Shown here one piece after another: positions 48,603 through 57,661 of a stretch of 64,000 nucleotides of DNA (the stretch's first letter is position 1; each line of letters starts with the position of its first letter). Made by a program: the position numbers and the translations under genes. The stretch spans positions 85,565 through 149,564 of the forward strand of contig NZ_JNFA01000001.1 of assembly GCF_000766865.1 (NCBI RefSeq). The letters run 5' to 3'. This DNA is from Listeria booriae. Its GTDB lineage: Bacteria; Bacillota; Bacilli; Lactobacillales; Listeriaceae. The notes beneath the pieces were generated by a model. That model was not told the origin of the DNA, did no database searches, and worked only from the letters and a program-made list of their open reading frames with translations.

Positions 48603-50741
48603 TTATCTACCGAACGAATCCAATATATTATTGAACCCATCCGCAATCTGACCGCCGACTTCTTTCACTTTGTCAGCGCCTTTCTTGATTGTCTCGCCAG
48701 CGCCCTTCGCGGAGTCTTTCAAAGAACCCCAGAAATCGCCAGTTTGTTCAATCGCGTTGTCTTCTTGTTTCTTCTCTTCGGTCTTAGCAGACGCACTCTT
48801 CGTTCCGAAATCTACTGGTTTTTGATATTTCAAACCGCTCTTCATCACGTAATGCGCAAGTGCCGCGACACCATCAGAACTCGTTGTTTTCAAATAATGC
48901 TGCTCATCTGTTTTGTCAAAACCAATCCAGACAGAGCCGACTAGTTCTGGTGTATAACCAACAAACCATTGATCTTTCGTACCGTCTGTTGTAAAAGGTA
49001 CTTGCGTAGAACCAGTCTTACCAGCCATTTCGTAGCCAGAAACACCAGCATTCGTGCCTGTACCACCGCTGTTAATAACATCAATTAGCATCGACGTCAT
49101 ATCTGTAGAAACTTTCTTCGAGATGATTTGTTTCGTCGATGATTCATCTTCGTAAACGACCTTACCTGTTGGGTCTACGATTTTGCGGATGATGTGCGAT
49201 TCAGGTTTCTTGCCGTCATTTGCAAATGTAGCGTATGCTGTTGCCATATCTACAGGAGACACACCTTCATGCAAACCACCTAGTGTTAAACCTAGATACT
49301 CATCTTCTTTTGTTAGCTGAATGCCAAAACGCTTCACGGAATCGACACCTTTTTGTAAGCCGATTTGATCAAGTAACCAAACAGCTGGTGCATTGATGGA
49401 TTTCGCTACGGCTGTGTACATTGGAACTTCCCCGCGGTACACGCCACCAACGTTTGTCGGTGTATATTTGCCATATGTTTTCTTCTCATCTTTTAGCATG
49501 TCGTCTACTTTCCAACCTGCTTCTAAGGCTGGAACATAGGTTGCCAGTGGTTTCATCGTTGAACCTGGCTGTGCTTTCATTTGTGTTGCCCGGTTAAAGC
49601 CACGGAAAACGTGTTTGCCACGACCGCCGACTAGCGCACGAACACCGCCGGATGCTGGATCCATTAAGACCGCGCCACCTTGGACGAGCGTGCCGTCTGC
49701 TGCGTTAGATGGGAATAAACTTTCATTATCAAACGTGCTTTCTAACGCTGCTTGATAGTTCTGATCGAGCTCGGTATAAATCTGATAGCCTTGTTTCATA
49801 ATGTCATCTTGCGTCAAATCGGTTACTTTCAACGCCTCGTTGATAACTGCGTCCGTATACCAAGGATAGTGATAATTATCCGGATCATCGGATTTATCCG
49901 TTAGTGCCATTTTGGATGCTTGATATTCTTTTAGTTGGTCTTTCGTTATTTTGCCGTTTGTGTACATCGCACCAAGCACGATATTGCGTCTATTTATTGC
50001 TTTCTCGGCATGCGAATACGGGTCATAGGCAGATGGTGCTTGCAGAAGTCCCGCGATTGTTGCTGCTTGCGGAATGTTCAGTTCTGAGGCACTCTTTCCG
50101 AAATATTTCTTCGACGCGTTCTCGACACCCCACTCGTTATTTCCGAAATAAGAGGTGTTTAAATACATCTCTAAAATCTCGTCTTTCGAGTACGTTCGCT
50201 CAATTTCGCGCGCCATAAACAACTCTTTCGCCTTTCGCGTAAAAGTCTGGTCTTGGGTTAGTAGTGCATTCTTTGCTACTTGCTGCGTGATTGTACTACC
50301 ACCACCTGTGATTCCACCAGTCGAGGCAAGTCCCCATACCGAGCGGAAAATACCTTTCACGTCAAAACCACCATGTTCATAAAAACGTTTATCTTCAATC
50401 GAAATGACAGCATTTTGTAGGTTAGGGGACATGTCTTTGATACTTACAAACGTAGCACCAGAAGATGAAAGTTCGCCCGCTTTATCATTATCCTTATCAT
50501 AAATGACTGTCTTCGTTTCAATTCCCTTTTTTAAAGCATCGATGTCAGCTGATTTCGCCACAATGACTAAATATACTATGAAGAAAAGTATAAAAACCAA
50601 GCCGGCAAGTATAATTATTTTACCGATATGCTTATTCTTCCAAAAACGGCGGAACTTATTCCAACCGACCCCCAGCCACTTCTTGATAAATAGAAAGAAG
50701 CTTTTTAAATAGGTTAAGATTGTATTGTTCTTCTTGTCCAC
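48603..50741 (-). CDS. pbpA: Class A penicillin-binding protein 1A
   Basis: A 712-residue bifunctional cell-wall synthase. A basic cytosolic head (1-40) and one membrane helix (about 43-64) precede the GT51 glycosyltransferase (about 85-265; EDKRFYEHGG with the catalytic Glu and GGSTITQQ), then the transpeptidase (about 330-635; STMK active site, SIN and KTGST). The tail from 640 is low in complexity, rich in Lys, Glu and Gly. The start is GTG 50741 after TAGGAG. Lone gene with a terminator. Confidence 0.94.
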   Translation of the reverse strand: MDKKNNTILTYLKSFFLFIKKWLGVGWNKFRRFWKNKHIGKIIILAGLVFILFFIVYLVIVAKSADIDALKKGIETKTVIYDKDNDKAGELSSSGATFVSIKDMSPNLQNAVISIEDKRFYEHGGFDVKGIFRSVWGLASTGGITGGGSTITQQVAKNALLTQDQTFTRKAKELFMAREIERTYSKDEILEMYLNTSYFGNNEWGVENASKKYFGKSASELNIPQAATIAGLLQAPSAYDPYSHAEKAINRRNIVLGAMYTNGKITKDQLKEYQASKMALTDKSDDPDNYHYPWYTDAVINEALKVTDLTQDDIMKQGYQIYTELDQNYQAALESTFDNESLFPSNAADGTLVQGGAVLMDPASGGVRALVGGRGKHVFRGFNRATQMKAQPGSTMKPLATYVPALEAGWKVDDMLKDEKKTYGKYTPTNVGGVYRGEVPMYTAVAKSINAPAVWLLDQIGLQKGVDSVKRFGIQLTKEDEYLGLTLGGLHEGVSPVDMATAYATFANDGKKPESHIIRKIVDPTGKVVYEDESSTKQIISKKVSTDMTSMLIDVINSGGTGTNAGVSGYEMAGKTGSTQVPFTTDGTKDQWFVGYTPELVGSVWIGFDKTDEQHYLKTTSSDGVAALAHYVMKSGLKYQKPVDFGTKSASAKTEEKKQEDNAIEQTGDFWGSLKDSAKGAGETIKKGADKVKEVGGQIADGFNNILDSFGR

Positions 50742-50861
50742 GCATATCTCCTAACTTTCTACAATAGTTTTGTCAGTAATACTCAGTTGTATACACCCAT
50801 TTTACGGTAAAAGTCTTATTTCCGCCACCAACTTTAGACCGATTTTGCTTTTCCTGTTGTT

Positions 50862-50867
50862 ATTATA
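50862..50867 (-). promoter_or_regulatory. -10 element for pbpA
   Basis: Minus-strand TATAAT about 120 bases before the pbpA GTG. No good -35 at the normal distance. Confidence 0.4.
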
Positions 50868-50918
50868 CACAATTTCGTAACATTATTTACGACTTTTTAA
50901 TTTTATTTTTAAAATGAG

Positions 50919-50943
50919 GTTTTTGTCTAGGGAGAAGGGGTAT
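50919..50943 (+). promoter_or_regulatory. Sigma-B promoter
   Basis: GTTTTT, 13 bases, GGGTAT: a close match to the Listeria/Bacillus sigma-B consensus (GTTT, 13-17 bases, GGGWAT). It lies about 157 bases before the LMW-phosphatase-like gene, whose L. monocytogenes counterpart (lmo2230, from memory) is a strong sigma-B gene. Confidence 0.8.
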
Positions 50944-51099
50944 TTACCTAGTGTTAACGGGAAAGGCCAAATGATTGAATCGTATATACATCGCCGTTTT
51001 TACACAAGGGCGTTATTACCTGCTTTCTTTTAGACAGATGAAAGTAACGCGTATGGGGTGCATTTTTTCAGTCTAACGAAGCAAGAAAGGATTTGGAGC

Positions 51100-51519
51100 A
51101 TGAAGAAAAGACTTATTTACTTTTTATCGCAAAAACATATTCGCAGTTCGATGGCTGAAGCATGGGCGAAGAAGCTAGCTGTTACAGATGCCCAATTTAT
51201 CAGCGGTTCTTGGTGTCATACACAGACTTCACCATTTGTTGCCGATGCGCTTCACGAGTACGCGATGGAACCACCAACAACAATGCCCGTAACCCCCAGC
51301 CAACAACTATTAAACGAGGCCGATTTAATTGTGACCATTTATGATTCCGCCTCCGAACTTGCCCCTGGTTTCCCAGCAGAATTAAAAGATAAAATCATGT
51401 ATTGGGACATTAAAGATCCCGAACTAAGTATCGATGAACCAGCAAAATGGGCGCATTATCAAGAAGTTTGTGATAATATAGCTACATCGGTCAAAGGTTT
51501 AGAGAAAGTATTGCTATAG
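51100..51519 (+). CDS. LMW phosphatase/arsenate reductase fold protein lacking the catalytic cysteine
   Basis: A 139-residue protein of the low-molecular-weight protein-tyrosine phosphatase/ArsC fold. Active enzymes start with a P-loop CxxxxxR(S); here the region reads YFLSQKHIRSSMAEAWAKK (7-25), with no Cys and one residue fewer before the Arg. The only cysteines are at about 49 and 123. The rest (ADLIVTIYDSA, MYWDIKDP) follows the ArsC pattern including the DP loop. Probably a non-catalytic binding or regulatory protein. AAAGGATTTGGAG precedes the ATG at 51100. Controlled by the sigma-B promoter upstream. Confidence 0.78.
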   Translation: MKKRLIYFLSQKHIRSSMAEAWAKKLAVTDAQFISGSWCHTQTSPFVADALHEYAMEPPTTMPVTPSQQLLNEADLIVTIYDSASELAPGFPAELKDKIMYWDIKDPELSIDEPAKWAHYQEVCDNIATSVKGLEKVLL

Positions 51520-51526
51520 CTTACGT

Positions 51527-51575
51527 ATCTCACTAGTGAACGTGTTCTTCATGCGTCTTGCTAGCGAGATTTTTA
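51527..51575 (+). terminator. Terminator after the LMW-phosphatase-like gene
   Basis: ATCTCACTAG/GCTAGCGAGAT arms then TTTTTATT. Confidence 0.7.
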
Positions 51576-51597
51576 TTATAAAAAGAGGTGAACCAAC

Positions 51598-52476
51598 ATG
51601 GAAAACTATGATGACTTAAGAAAAGGCGAACGCGGCGCTTGGCTTAGCATCATCGCCTATATTTTTTTAGCGGTTTTAAAAATTGTCGTTGGAACAGTCG
51701 GAAACTCGGATGCTTTGCAGGCCGATGGTTTGAATAATACGACAGATATTGTTGCGTCGGTAGCTCTTTTGATTGGACTCAAAATTTCGCGGATTCCGCC
51801 AGATGAAGATCATCTTTATGGGCATCGTCGGACAGAAACGATAAGTTCGCTCATTGCTTCTTTTATCATGTTTCTTGTTGGGATTGAGGTTGTGTGGCGA
51901 GCCATTGTTGCTTTTTGGCATCAAGAATTTGTTACGCCGTCTATGCTTACCGCTATTGTCGCCCTCTTTTCAGGAATTGTGATGTATGTTGTTTACTTAA
52001 TTAATAATAATCTCGCCAAGAAAGTGGACAGTCAAGCGGTGAAGGCTGCGGCTTACGATAATCGTTCGGATGCGTATGTGAGTTTTGGTACATTTATCGG
52101 GATTACTGGTGCGGTCGTTGGGCTCGCTTGGCTTGATAATGTTACCGCACTACTCGTTGGCCTGCTTATCATTTACACCGCTTGGAAAATTTTCTATGAC
52201 GCTGCGCATACGTTAACAGACGGTTTTGATATCGGTAAAATTCAAGCGATTCACACGATTATTGCCGATGTCCCGCAAGTCCATCAAGTGTTGGATATCA
52301 AGGCTCGGATGAATGGTAATCGCATTTGGATTGACGCCACCATTTCTGTAAAAGCAGACCTTAACGTCGCCGAAAGCCATGCCATCACAGAAAAAATTGA
52401 AACTGCCATTCGTGCCACCTATCCAAACGCCTATACGCTCGTCCATATTGAGCCCTATTTTGAAGAAAAACAATAA
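51598..52476 (+). CDS. Cation diffusion facilitator family transporter
   Basis: A 292-residue metal/proton antiporter with six membrane helices. Helix 2 has the site-A residues in ADGLNNTTDIVAS and helix 5 YDNRSDAYVS with paired Asp, and a histidine loop DEDHLYGHRRTET follows helix 2. The C-terminal cytosolic domain (about 210-290) has the usual metal-binding ferredoxin-like fold. Substrate is probably zinc, manganese or iron. GAGGTGA precedes the ATG. Confidence 0.9.
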   Translation: MENYDDLRKGERGAWLSIIAYIFLAVLKIVVGTVGNSDALQADGLNNTTDIVASVALLIGLKISRIPPDEDHLYGHRRTETISSLIASFIMFLVGIEVVWRAIVAFWHQEFVTPSMLTAIVALFSGIVMYVVYLINNNLAKKVDSQAVKAAAYDNRSDAYVSFGTFIGITGAVVGLAWLDNVTALLVGLLIIYTAWKIFYDAAHTLTDGFDIGKIQAIHTIIADVPQVHQVLDIKARMNGNRIWIDATISVKADLNVAESHAITEKIETAIRATYPNAYTLVHIEPYFEEKQ

Positions 52477-52514
52477 TTTCCAAATCATCTTTATATCTTG
52501 TCTTATTCCTCCGT

Positions 52515-52542
52515 TTGACTTATAATTTAGATTAAGTATATT
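52515..52542 (+). promoter_or_regulatory. Promoter of the HlyC/CorC gene
   Basis: TTGACT, 16-base spacer, TATATT, giving a leader of roughly 200 bases before the coding start. Confidence 0.6.
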
Positions 52543-52570
52543 CAAGCATTTGTTGGGAGGGAAAAACACA

Positions 52571-52588
52571 GTGGGGCAGACAAACTAA
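52571..52588 (+). CDS. Possible five-residue leader peptide
   Basis: GTG GGG CAG ACA AAC TAA follows GGGAGGG at good spacing at the beginning of the HlyC/CorC leader. Such a short frame may occur by chance; it is listed because a strong ribosome site serves no other start. Confidence 0.3.
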   Translation: MGQTN

Positions 52589-52713
52589 TCATCTCATTTG
52601 TACACAATTATATAACGCAACCGTTGCTCTCGTGTTACCTTACCAAGTGGCTAACCTCTTGAAAGCACACACAAAAGCAACATAACTTTAAACCTATATA
52701 GGAGGTGTTCGCC

Positions 52714-52749
52714 ATTTCTGGTGCTGTATCAGGAGTGGCCAATCATTGA
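52714..52749 (+). CDS. Possible 11-residue coupling peptide with ATT start
   Basis: The strongest ribosome site in the leader, AGGAGGTG (52700-52707), stands six bases before ATT. From there 11 codons run to a TGA that overlaps the TTG start of the HlyC/CorC gene by two bases. Reading this frame would place ribosomes at the main start. Use of ATT is rare, so this is a hypothesis. Confidence 0.3.
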   Translation: MSGAVSGVANH

Positions 52750-54068
52750 TATTAACCACTAAATTTTTAATTATTGCTTTACTTATTGCAATTTCCGCTT
52801 TTTTCGTAGCAACCGAATTTGCTATCGTGAAAATGCGTCCGAGTCGTCTGGATCAGCTGATCGCAGAAGGCAATAAACGTGCCCATCTGGCCAAACATAT
52901 TTACAGTCATCTAAACGCGTATCTTTCTGCCTGTCAGTTAGGTATCACGATTAGTTCACTGGGACTTGGTTGGTTAGGGGAATCCACGGTCGAAGCCGCA
53001 CTTCATCCTCTTTTTGAGTTCTTTGATTTGCCAAGCTCGATTACGTCGGTACTTTCCTTTACGATTGCGTTTATTTTAATTACATTTTTACACGTTGTTG
53101 TTGGTGAACTCGTGCCTAAAACACTTGCCATCGACAAAACAGAGGCTGTCGCGTTGTCTGTTGCCCGCCCGCTTCACATTTTCTATAAAGTTATGTTTCC
53201 ATTCATTTGGTTACTAAACGAATCCGCCGTTGTCATTGCGAAACTTTTCGGTCTAGAACCGGCGTCCGACCATGAAATTGCGCATACCGAAGAAGAATTG
53301 CGCATCATTGTTGGCGAAAGTTTTAAAAGTGGAGAAATTAATCAATCTGAATTTAGCTATGTAAACAAGATTTTCGATTTTGACGAGCGGATGGCTAAAG
53401 AAGTCATGATTCCGCGTACTGAAATCGTTACAGTGGATACAGGTGGTACGATTGCCGACCTTTCTGACATCATGAAAAATGAGCGCTACACGCGTTATCC
53501 TGTCATCGAAGGCGACAAAGATCATATTATTGGCGTGCTGAACTTGAAAGAAATCCTCTCTGCTTATGTAGAGAACGGTTCTGATCCACAGTTTAGCATT
53601 GACCCTTACGTAAAACCGATTATTCGTGTCATTGAAACCATTCCGATTAAAGAATTATTGATTCGGATGCAGCGCGAACGTTCGCATATCGCGATTTTGC
53701 TTGACGAATATGGCGGTACTTCGGGGCTTGTAACCGTTGAGGACATCGTGGAAGAAATCGTTGGTGATATTCGCGACGAATTCGATGCCGACGAAATCCC
53801 AGAAATCCGCAAAATCAAAGACGGCCATTTCATTATCGACGCGAAAGTCTTAATCGACCAAGTGAACAACATGCTTGGCACAGACATCGAAGAAGAAGAA
53901 GTCGACACGATTGGTGGTTGGTTCTTAACGCATAACTACGAAGTCGAAGTTGGCGATGAAATCGAGAACAACGGCTACGTCTTCCGCGTCAAAGAAGCCG
54001 AGCCACATCACATTTCTTATATTGAAGTTTTCAAGAAAGTGAAGAAGAAAGAAGCAGTCGAAGAATAA
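52746..54068 (+). CDS. HlyC/CorC family membrane protein (DUF21-CBS-CorC_HlyC)
   Basis: A 440-residue protein: DUF21 with four membrane segments (1-about 190), paired CBS domains (about 205-335; nucleotide or magnesium sensing) and a CorC/HlyC domain (about 350-430). Relatives such as B. subtilis YhdP/MpfA act in magnesium efflux and tolerance. The start is TTG 52746; no ATG or GTG exists in frame between it and the upstream stop, and AGGAG lies ten bases before it. Confidence 0.88.
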   Translation: MILTTKFLIIALLIAISAFFVATEFAIVKMRPSRLDQLIAEGNKRAHLAKHIYSHLNAYLSACQLGITISSLGLGWLGESTVEAALHPLFEFFDLPSSITSVLSFTIAFILITFLHVVVGELVPKTLAIDKTEAVALSVARPLHIFYKVMFPFIWLLNESAVVIAKLFGLEPASDHEIAHTEEELRIIVGESFKSGEINQSEFSYVNKIFDFDERMAKEVMIPRTEIVTVDTGGTIADLSDIMKNERYTRYPVIEGDKDHIIGVLNLKEILSAYVENGSDPQFSIDPYVKPIIRVIETIPIKELLIRMQRERSHIAILLDEYGGTSGLVTVEDIVEEIVGDIRDEFDADEIPEIRKIKDGHFIIDAKVLIDQVNNMLGTDIEEEEVDTIGGWFLTHNYEVEVGDEIENNGYVFRVKEAEPHHISYIEVFKKVKKKEAVEE

Positions 54069-54071
54069 AGC

Positions 54072-54112
54072 AAAGCCCCCGAAACCGCTAAACAAGGATT
54101 CGGGGGCTTATT
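54072..54112. terminator. Bidirectional terminator
   Basis: AAGCCCCCGAA/TTCGGGGGCTT arms; serves the HlyC/CorC gene and the converging VOC gene. Confidence 0.88.
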
Positions 54113-54502
54113 CTATTTTGATTTCGCGACTAACTCCACTTTCATTCGGTCCGGGCCTTCTGCAAAAACGGCGTAATAATCAGGTCCACCAGCAAACGGA
54201 TGACGATCCTCGTACAAAATCGGTACCCCTTGCGCTCGAAAACGCTCCGTCCAATCATCCACATCGCTTCGTGTCTCCACATGAAACGCCAAATGATTCA
54301 ACCCAGTATGCCCACGATGATACCCATCTTTTAAAAACCGTTCCTCGGTCTGCACGAATACCAAGTACGTTTCGCCATATATCCAGCTAACGCCCTTCTC
54401 CCATTCCGAATAAAGCGTGTATCCCAAATCTGACAGCAACACATCCCAAAATGCACGCGCCTCTGCCAAATTCGAAACGTTCAGTTCCACATGATGTAAC
54501 AT
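54113..54502 (-). CDS. VOC family protein (glyoxalase-like)
   Basis: A 129-residue protein starting MLHHVELNVSNLAEARAFWD with a second half HAFAGGPDYYAVFAEGPDRMKVELV, the two-repeat VOC fold. Metal ligands would be the first His region (H4) and E near 124. Start 54502 follows AAAAGG. Reaction unknown. Not closely similar to the VOC protein at 23854. Confidence 0.82.
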   Translation of the reverse strand: MLHHVELNVSNLAEARAFWDVLLSDLGYTLYSEWEKGVSWIYGETYLVFVQTEERFLKDGYHRGHTGLNHLAFHVETRSDVDDWTERFRAQGVPILYEDRHPFAGGPDYYAVFAEGPDRMKVELVAKSK

Positions 54503-54518
54503 CACACACCAACCTTTT

Positions 54519-54992
54519 CTAGTTATTCGGCACAAAAGGGAAACTCGAGTGATGGACGAACAATTTAAGCGCGCCTTCCTCATTGCGATAGTAACCCATT
54601 GTATACTCTACCTTCAACTCATCATAACTATTATAATCCGTAAAGAAATAATGTCCCATTGCAAACGCCGTATTTCCATCATGGATAACTTTAAAATTCT
54701 CAAAACGAATATTGTGCCATAGTTGCAAAGCAAAGCCAACGTCCTCTGCTACAACACCACTACCAGCAAAATAAGATAGCGCTTCGTCTAAATTTGTCCG
54801 AAATGGAACCACACTGGCACGCGTCGGTTTAAACAACACATCGCGCTCACCAAAAGCATATAAAGTTGGCACAACTTCTTTTGTATATGCTTGATAATCT
54901 TCTTGATTCCGATAACGATTCCCAATTTCAATAATGGCATTTCCCCATGCGTTTTGCGCTTCTTGAATCTCTTTTTCAGTAATATTTGACAT
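54519..54992 (-). CDS. NTF2-like (SnoaL/DUF4440 type) protein
   Basis: A 157-residue protein with an N-terminal helix pair and strands such as VIHDGNTAFAMGHYFF and VEYTMGYYRNEEGALKLFVHHSS, the cone-shaped NTF2-like fold. AGGAG precedes the ATG. It is probably a small-molecule isomerase or binding protein. Fold assignment is from pattern only. Confidence 0.6.
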   Translation of the reverse strand: MSNITEKEIQEAQNAWGNAIIEIGNRYRNQEDYQAYTKEVVPTLYAFGERDVLFKPTRASVVPFRTNLDEALSYFAGSGVVAEDVGFALQLWHNIRFENFKVIHDGNTAFAMGHYFFTDYNSYDELKVEYTMGYYRNEEGALKLFVHHSSFPFVPNN

Positions 54993-55026
54993 GTTATTTC
55001 TCCTTTGATTTCACATATTTTATCTA

Positions 55027-55686
55027 TTAAAAATGTTTCAACGCTTCCCGACGACTAAGTGGCGCCAAATCGTGCGACTCCACAAACGCCAAGACCGCAT
55101 TCGCATCAAATTTTGCATATTGTCGTAGCGCCCAACCAATGGCTTTTTGAATAAAAAACTCGTCTGAATCTAGCCATTTCTCACAGTTTGCAAAAAGAAG
55201 CGCTGCATCCGTCTTGTCCTTATACTTCAACTGAAACAAAATCGCCGTCCGTGCAAGCCAGATGTCGTCCCCATCAATCCATTTCGTATTATACGCTTCT
55301 ATCATGTCTGGGTACAGTTGCAAATGTCCGCCAACAAGCGTGCTCGCCAGCAAATCGACCGTGTCCCACCAAGGCTCCGTCACAATCAACTGCTCATAAA
55401 AATCCAGCATCTCACGCGGCTGCTTCTTCACCACTTTGCTGAGCATATCAATCGCCATGTACCGAAATTCCCGTTCCGGCTGCCCGTACAATTCCCGCGC
55501 AACAGCAATCACGTCCTGCGGCTTCCCATGCTCCGCCACAAATTCCCGATATAACACACGACGCACCGGGCTTCGCAATCCTAGAAAGACAAACTGGTTT
55601 CGCATATACTGCTCCATCGCCTGTTTCTCGTCCGAATCCTCCCGCTCCTTCAAAAACTGAATCAACCGTTCCGCATAATTATCCAT
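55027..55686 (-). CDS. DNA alkylation repair protein (AlkD-like)
   Basis: A 219-residue helical HEAT-repeat protein. TEPWWDTVDLLA (about 104-115) and the FFIQKAIGWALRQYAK stretch (about 176-192) are the conserved base-excision surfaces with Trp and Asp of AlkD, which removes positively charged alkyl bases. AGGGGAG precedes the ATG. Confidence 0.88.
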   Translation of the reverse strand: MDNYAERLIQFLKEREDSDEKQAMEQYMRNQFVFLGLRSPVRRVLYREFVAEHGKPQDVIAVARELYGQPEREFRYMAIDMLSKVVKKQPREMLDFYEQLIVTEPWWDTVDLLASTLVGGHLQLYPDMIEAYNTKWIDGDDIWLARTAILFQLKYKDKTDAALLFANCEKWLDSDEFFIQKAIGWALRQYAKFDANAVLAFVESHDLAPLSRREALKHF

Positions 55687-55698
55687 TCCTAATCTCCC

Positions 55699-56568
55699 CT
55701 AAGAAAACATTGCCCGTTCCTTCTCCATGCTCGCCATCATAAACGCCACATCATCCGGATCTGGCCCAACACGTTTCCCGTTCTCCAACTGTCCAATTCG
55801 CTTCATATCATCCGCATCCAGCGCGAAATCAAATATTTGCGTGTTCTCAAGCATCCGTTTCGCACTAATCGAGCGCAGCATCGTAATCGTATCACGTTCC
55901 ATATGCCACCTCAAAATCACCTGATCCACATGCACCCCATGCTTCTTCGCAATCTCCGCAATTACCGGATTCTGAAACAAAGCCCCCTTCGCAAGCGGCG
56001 ACCAAGCACCATGCGCAATTCCCTGCTCCGCCAAATACGTCCGCAGTTCATTTTGCGGCAAAAACGGATGCGTCTCCACCTGATCTATCGCGGGCTTCAC
56101 GTTCGCCTTCACAAACAAATTCGCCAAATGATGTTCCTTAAAATTAGCCACACCAATCGCGCGCACCATTTTTTCCTCATAGAGCCGTTCCATCGCACGC
56201 CACGTCTCCGTATACATTTCCGCAAGCGGCCAGTGAATCAAATACATATCCAAATAATCGACACCAAGATTTGCTAGCGTATGCTCAAATGCTTTCAAAA
56301 CCTTGTCATAGCCCTGATCGCCATTCCAAATTTTTGAACTAATAAAGAGCTCGTCACGCGCCACATCACTGCGTCCTATTGCCTCTCCGACTAGTTTTTC
56401 ATTATTATATACAGCGCCCGTATCAAACGAGCGGTACCCTACCTCTAAAGCCTTCTGTATCGCGCCAGGGACATGCTGCTGATCGGTTACCTGAAAAACA
56501 CCCATACCAAGATACGGAATCATCACACCATTATTTAAACGAAAACGCGATTGAAACGAATGAACCAT
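55699..56568 (-). CDS. Aldo/keto reductase
   Basis: A 289-residue NADPH-dependent TIM-barrel reductase with the catalytic tetrad D49, Y54, K79 and H112. It belongs to the AKR5-like bacterial branch (DTGAVYNNEKLVGEAI). GGAGG lies 11 bases before the ATG. It stands 12 bases upstream of the AlkD-like gene and is likely co-transcribed with it, the NTF2-like and the VOC gene. Substrate unknown; small ketones or aldehydes are usual. Confidence 0.9.
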   Translation of the reverse strand: MVHSFQSRFRLNNGVMIPYLGMGVFQVTDQQHVPGAIQKALEVGYRSFDTGAVYNNEKLVGEAIGRSDVARDELFISSKIWNGDQGYDKVLKAFEHTLANLGVDYLDMYLIHWPLAEMYTETWRAMERLYEEKMVRAIGVANFKEHHLANLFVKANVKPAIDQVETHPFLPQNELRTYLAEQGIAHGAWSPLAKGALFQNPVIAEIAKKHGVHVDQVILRWHMERDTITMLRSISAKRMLENTQIFDFALDADDMKRIGQLENGKRVGPDPDDVAFMMASMEKERAMFS

Positions 56569-57028
56569 CGATAAAACCTCCTGTTTCTTGTAGTTTATCT
56601 ATACCCGCCACGCACTTCTTTCTTTAAAAATACTTAAAACTAGTATACAGAAATTACATATTATTATCCACATAAATGCCACATAAAAATATCGCTTGTG
56701 CATCAACAAACAAGATTTACCACCGAATCTCGGCATTATATTCACCACATTCGTTACGCCATAAAAAAAATTCGCTCGTACAGCCATTTTCAAAAACCCG
56801 CCAAACTGCAAATGTAACCGATTTCAACTAGTTTTTACCTATTTCGCGCTAAAAAAAAGATACCTATTGCCGCCATCCTATGTTAGTATGAATATGTGGT
56901 AAATTTCTATCCTTGTAATGATTTTTTTAAGTATATTTTCTGTAAAGATTCGCTCACTAACAACAACGAAAAAGTGGGCCCTATTATACTGGGAAAAATC
57001 ACACAAAAAAGATCGGGGGAATTATGAA
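56569..57028. other. Divergent intergenic region, 460 bases
   Basis: It contains a minus-strand TATACT (56642-56647) with a fair TGGATA 17 bases upstream as promoter of the aldo/keto reductase group, and AT-rich DNA before the phosphate genes. I see no convincing reading frame, hairpin or Pho-type repeat. Confidence 0.45.
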
Positions 57029-57649
57029 ATGGCTTTTAAAAATAAGAAAGACCGTTTTGCTTCATTATTACATGACATGGCAGTAAATCTACGTGAGGGC
57101 GCTAACTATTTCGCTTCTTACAACATTGAAACTGGGGAAGATTTACATACTTTTTCAGAGAAAATGAAAGAGTATGAAACACATGGTGATTCATTAGTCC
57201 ACAAAATGATTTTAGAACTGAACGATGCCTTCATCACGCCAATCGAGCGCGAAGACATGTTAGAACTAACAAACCGATTAGACGACGTAATGGACGGCTT
57301 CGAACAAGTTGCCTTCACATTCGAAATTTGTCATATCAAACGCTTTGACGACTACATGCAGAAATTCATCGATGCCATTGAAGCAAGCACAGTAGAAATC
57401 GAAAAAGCAGTAGACTTAGTTTTCGATAAGAAACTAAAAGACGTACGCACATTAGCTATTAAAATAAAGAATTACGAATCAATCTGTGACGAAGTATACC
57501 GCGAGTCCTTGATTCAACTTTTCCAAAACGAAGAAAATCCTATCCGCTTAATTCGGATGAAAGAAGTTTACGAAAATCTTGAAGAAATCGCAGACAGTTG
57601 TCAAAGTGTAGCCAATACACTAGAGTCAATTGTTATGAAAAACGCGTAA
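57029..57649 (+). CDS. DUF47 family protein (phosphate transport regulator type)
   Basis: A 206-residue helical, PhoU-like protein of family DUF47. Conserved acidic clusters (EYETHGDSLVHKM, PIEREDMLELTNRLDDVMD, YESICDEVYRES) probably bind metal. Genes of this type sit directly before pit and are thought to modulate the phosphate carrier. Start ATG 57029 follows GGGGG; the longer frame from 56918 is not supported. Twelve bases before pit. Confidence 0.88.
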   Translation: MAFKNKKDRFASLLHDMAVNLREGANYFASYNIETGEDLHTFSEKMKEYETHGDSLVHKMILELNDAFITPIEREDMLELTNRLDDVMDGFEQVAFTFEICHIKRFDDYMQKFIDAIEASTVEIEKAVDLVFDKKLKDVRTLAIKIKNYESICDEVYRESLIQLFQNEENPIRLIRMKEVYENLEEIADSCQSVANTLESIVMKNA

Positions 57650-57661
57650 GGGGCCGGCTAA

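Larger units (their letters stand above)
50742..51099. other. Intergenic region with two divergent control regions
   Basis: This 358-base gap holds the pbpA promoter region on the left (minus-strand TATAAT at 50862-50867) and on the right a sigma-B promoter (50919-50943) and a leader of about 150 bases for the LMW-phosphatase-like gene. No reading frame with a ribosome site is seen in it. Confidence 0.6.

Noticed and set aside
47888..48634. Open frame of about 250 codons on the plus strand
   Set aside because: Antisense to fumC, which is fully supported by motifs; no start signal for the opposite frame.
52549..52745. Known metal riboswitch (M-box or yybP-ykoY) in the HlyC/CorC leader
   Set aside because: None of the conserved core sequences of those riboswitches that I know are present.
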